From Gemmatimonadota bacterium (GTDB taxonomy: Bacteria; Gemmatimonadota; Gemmatimonadetes; Longimicrobiales; UBA6960), in NCBI GenBank assembly GCA_002712565.1, contig PAUA01000029.1:32590-56405 (forward strand): a DNA stretch of 23,816 nucleotides, in the 5' to 3' direction. Positions within the stretch are counted from its first letter, which is position 1, and each line of letters opens with the position of its first letter. Positions 23,721 through 23,816 of this stretch are shown here, one piece after another. A program made the translations under genes and the position numbers. The notes below the pieces were generated by a model. The model saw only the letters and a list, made by a program, of their open reading frames with translations. It had not been told where the DNA came from and ran no database searches.

Positions 23721-23816
23721 CTAGCCTGACCTGAGGTTTTCCGCGTAGACCCACCAGAGATCCTTGTCCCCGTAGCCGCCGGCCCTCTCGGAGTCGAAGT
23801 AGAAGATCTGGAAATC
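23721..23816 (-). CDS. C-terminal end of an unidentified protein (5' end outside the window)
   Basis: The minus-strand frame entering from the window edge reads 31 residues and ends at TAG 23721-23723. It includes QIFYFDSERAGGYGDKDLWW. The FDSxRxGGYGxxDLW pattern resembles the end of a PD40/WD40-like blade, but the piece is too short to be sure. It would be upstream of and codirectional with folKP, with a 55 bp gap. Confidence 0.5.
   Translation of the reverse strand, partial: DFQIFYFDSERAGGYGDKDLWWVYAENLRSG

Overview
The window is GC-rich, densely coding bacterial DNA. The combination of a DUF2723 membrane glycosyltransferase, a large secreted Asp-box (VPS10/BNR-like) propeller, a YyaL/DUF255 thioredoxin-like protein, a fused E1 alpha-beta 2-oxoacid dehydrogenase, an NHL propeller and a FolK-FolP fusion would fit a Gemmatimonadota-type or related heterotrophic Gram-negative lineage. 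That placement is inferred from gene content, not from a marker gene. No rRNA, tRNA, CRISPR array, phage gene or transposase was found.

Layout. 1-492 (+) is the 3' end of an ABC exporter half. It converges on a minus-strand block from 8702 down to 689: a small unknown protein, a three-domain DedA/dephospho-CoA kinase/PHP fusion, an NrnA-type DHH phosphoesterase, an unknown 149-residue protein, a Fur regulator (GTGA overlap), a phospholipase D/cardiolipin synthase-like enzyme, a CcdA-type membrane protein, and (after a 124 bp gap) a secreted NHL propeller. A divergent intergenic region with an inverted repeat and a good -10 box leads to yyaL (+). Next comes a roughly 370 bp non-coding element with imperfect terminal inverted repeats and many nested hairpins, whose left end overlaps the yyaL stop codon. 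The fused E1 alpha-beta gene (+) follows.

A convergent minus-strand pair comes next: a ThiF/MoeB-rhodanese fusion and a DUF2723 protein. The latter is divergent from an alpha/beta hydrolase (+). A 329 bp gap then holds a frameshifted HEAT-repeat remnant (-), a promoter-like pair and a hairpin with a T-tract, ahead of a 1071-residue Asp-box propeller (+). The window ends on the minus strand with a small Cys/His plus membrane-helix protein, a FolK-FolP fusion, and the last 31 codons of a further gene.

Most genes are housekeeping: folate and CoA synthesis, nucleotide turnover, membrane lipid, thiol/redox and sulfur-carrier activation, and keto-acid oxidation. The least ordinary items are the DedA-CoaE-PHP fusion, the hairpin-rich inverted-repeat element at 10947-11318, the leader hairpin before the Asp-box protein, and three small or unknown proteins (149, 93 and 74 residues). 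I saw no clear defence or secondary-metabolite system.
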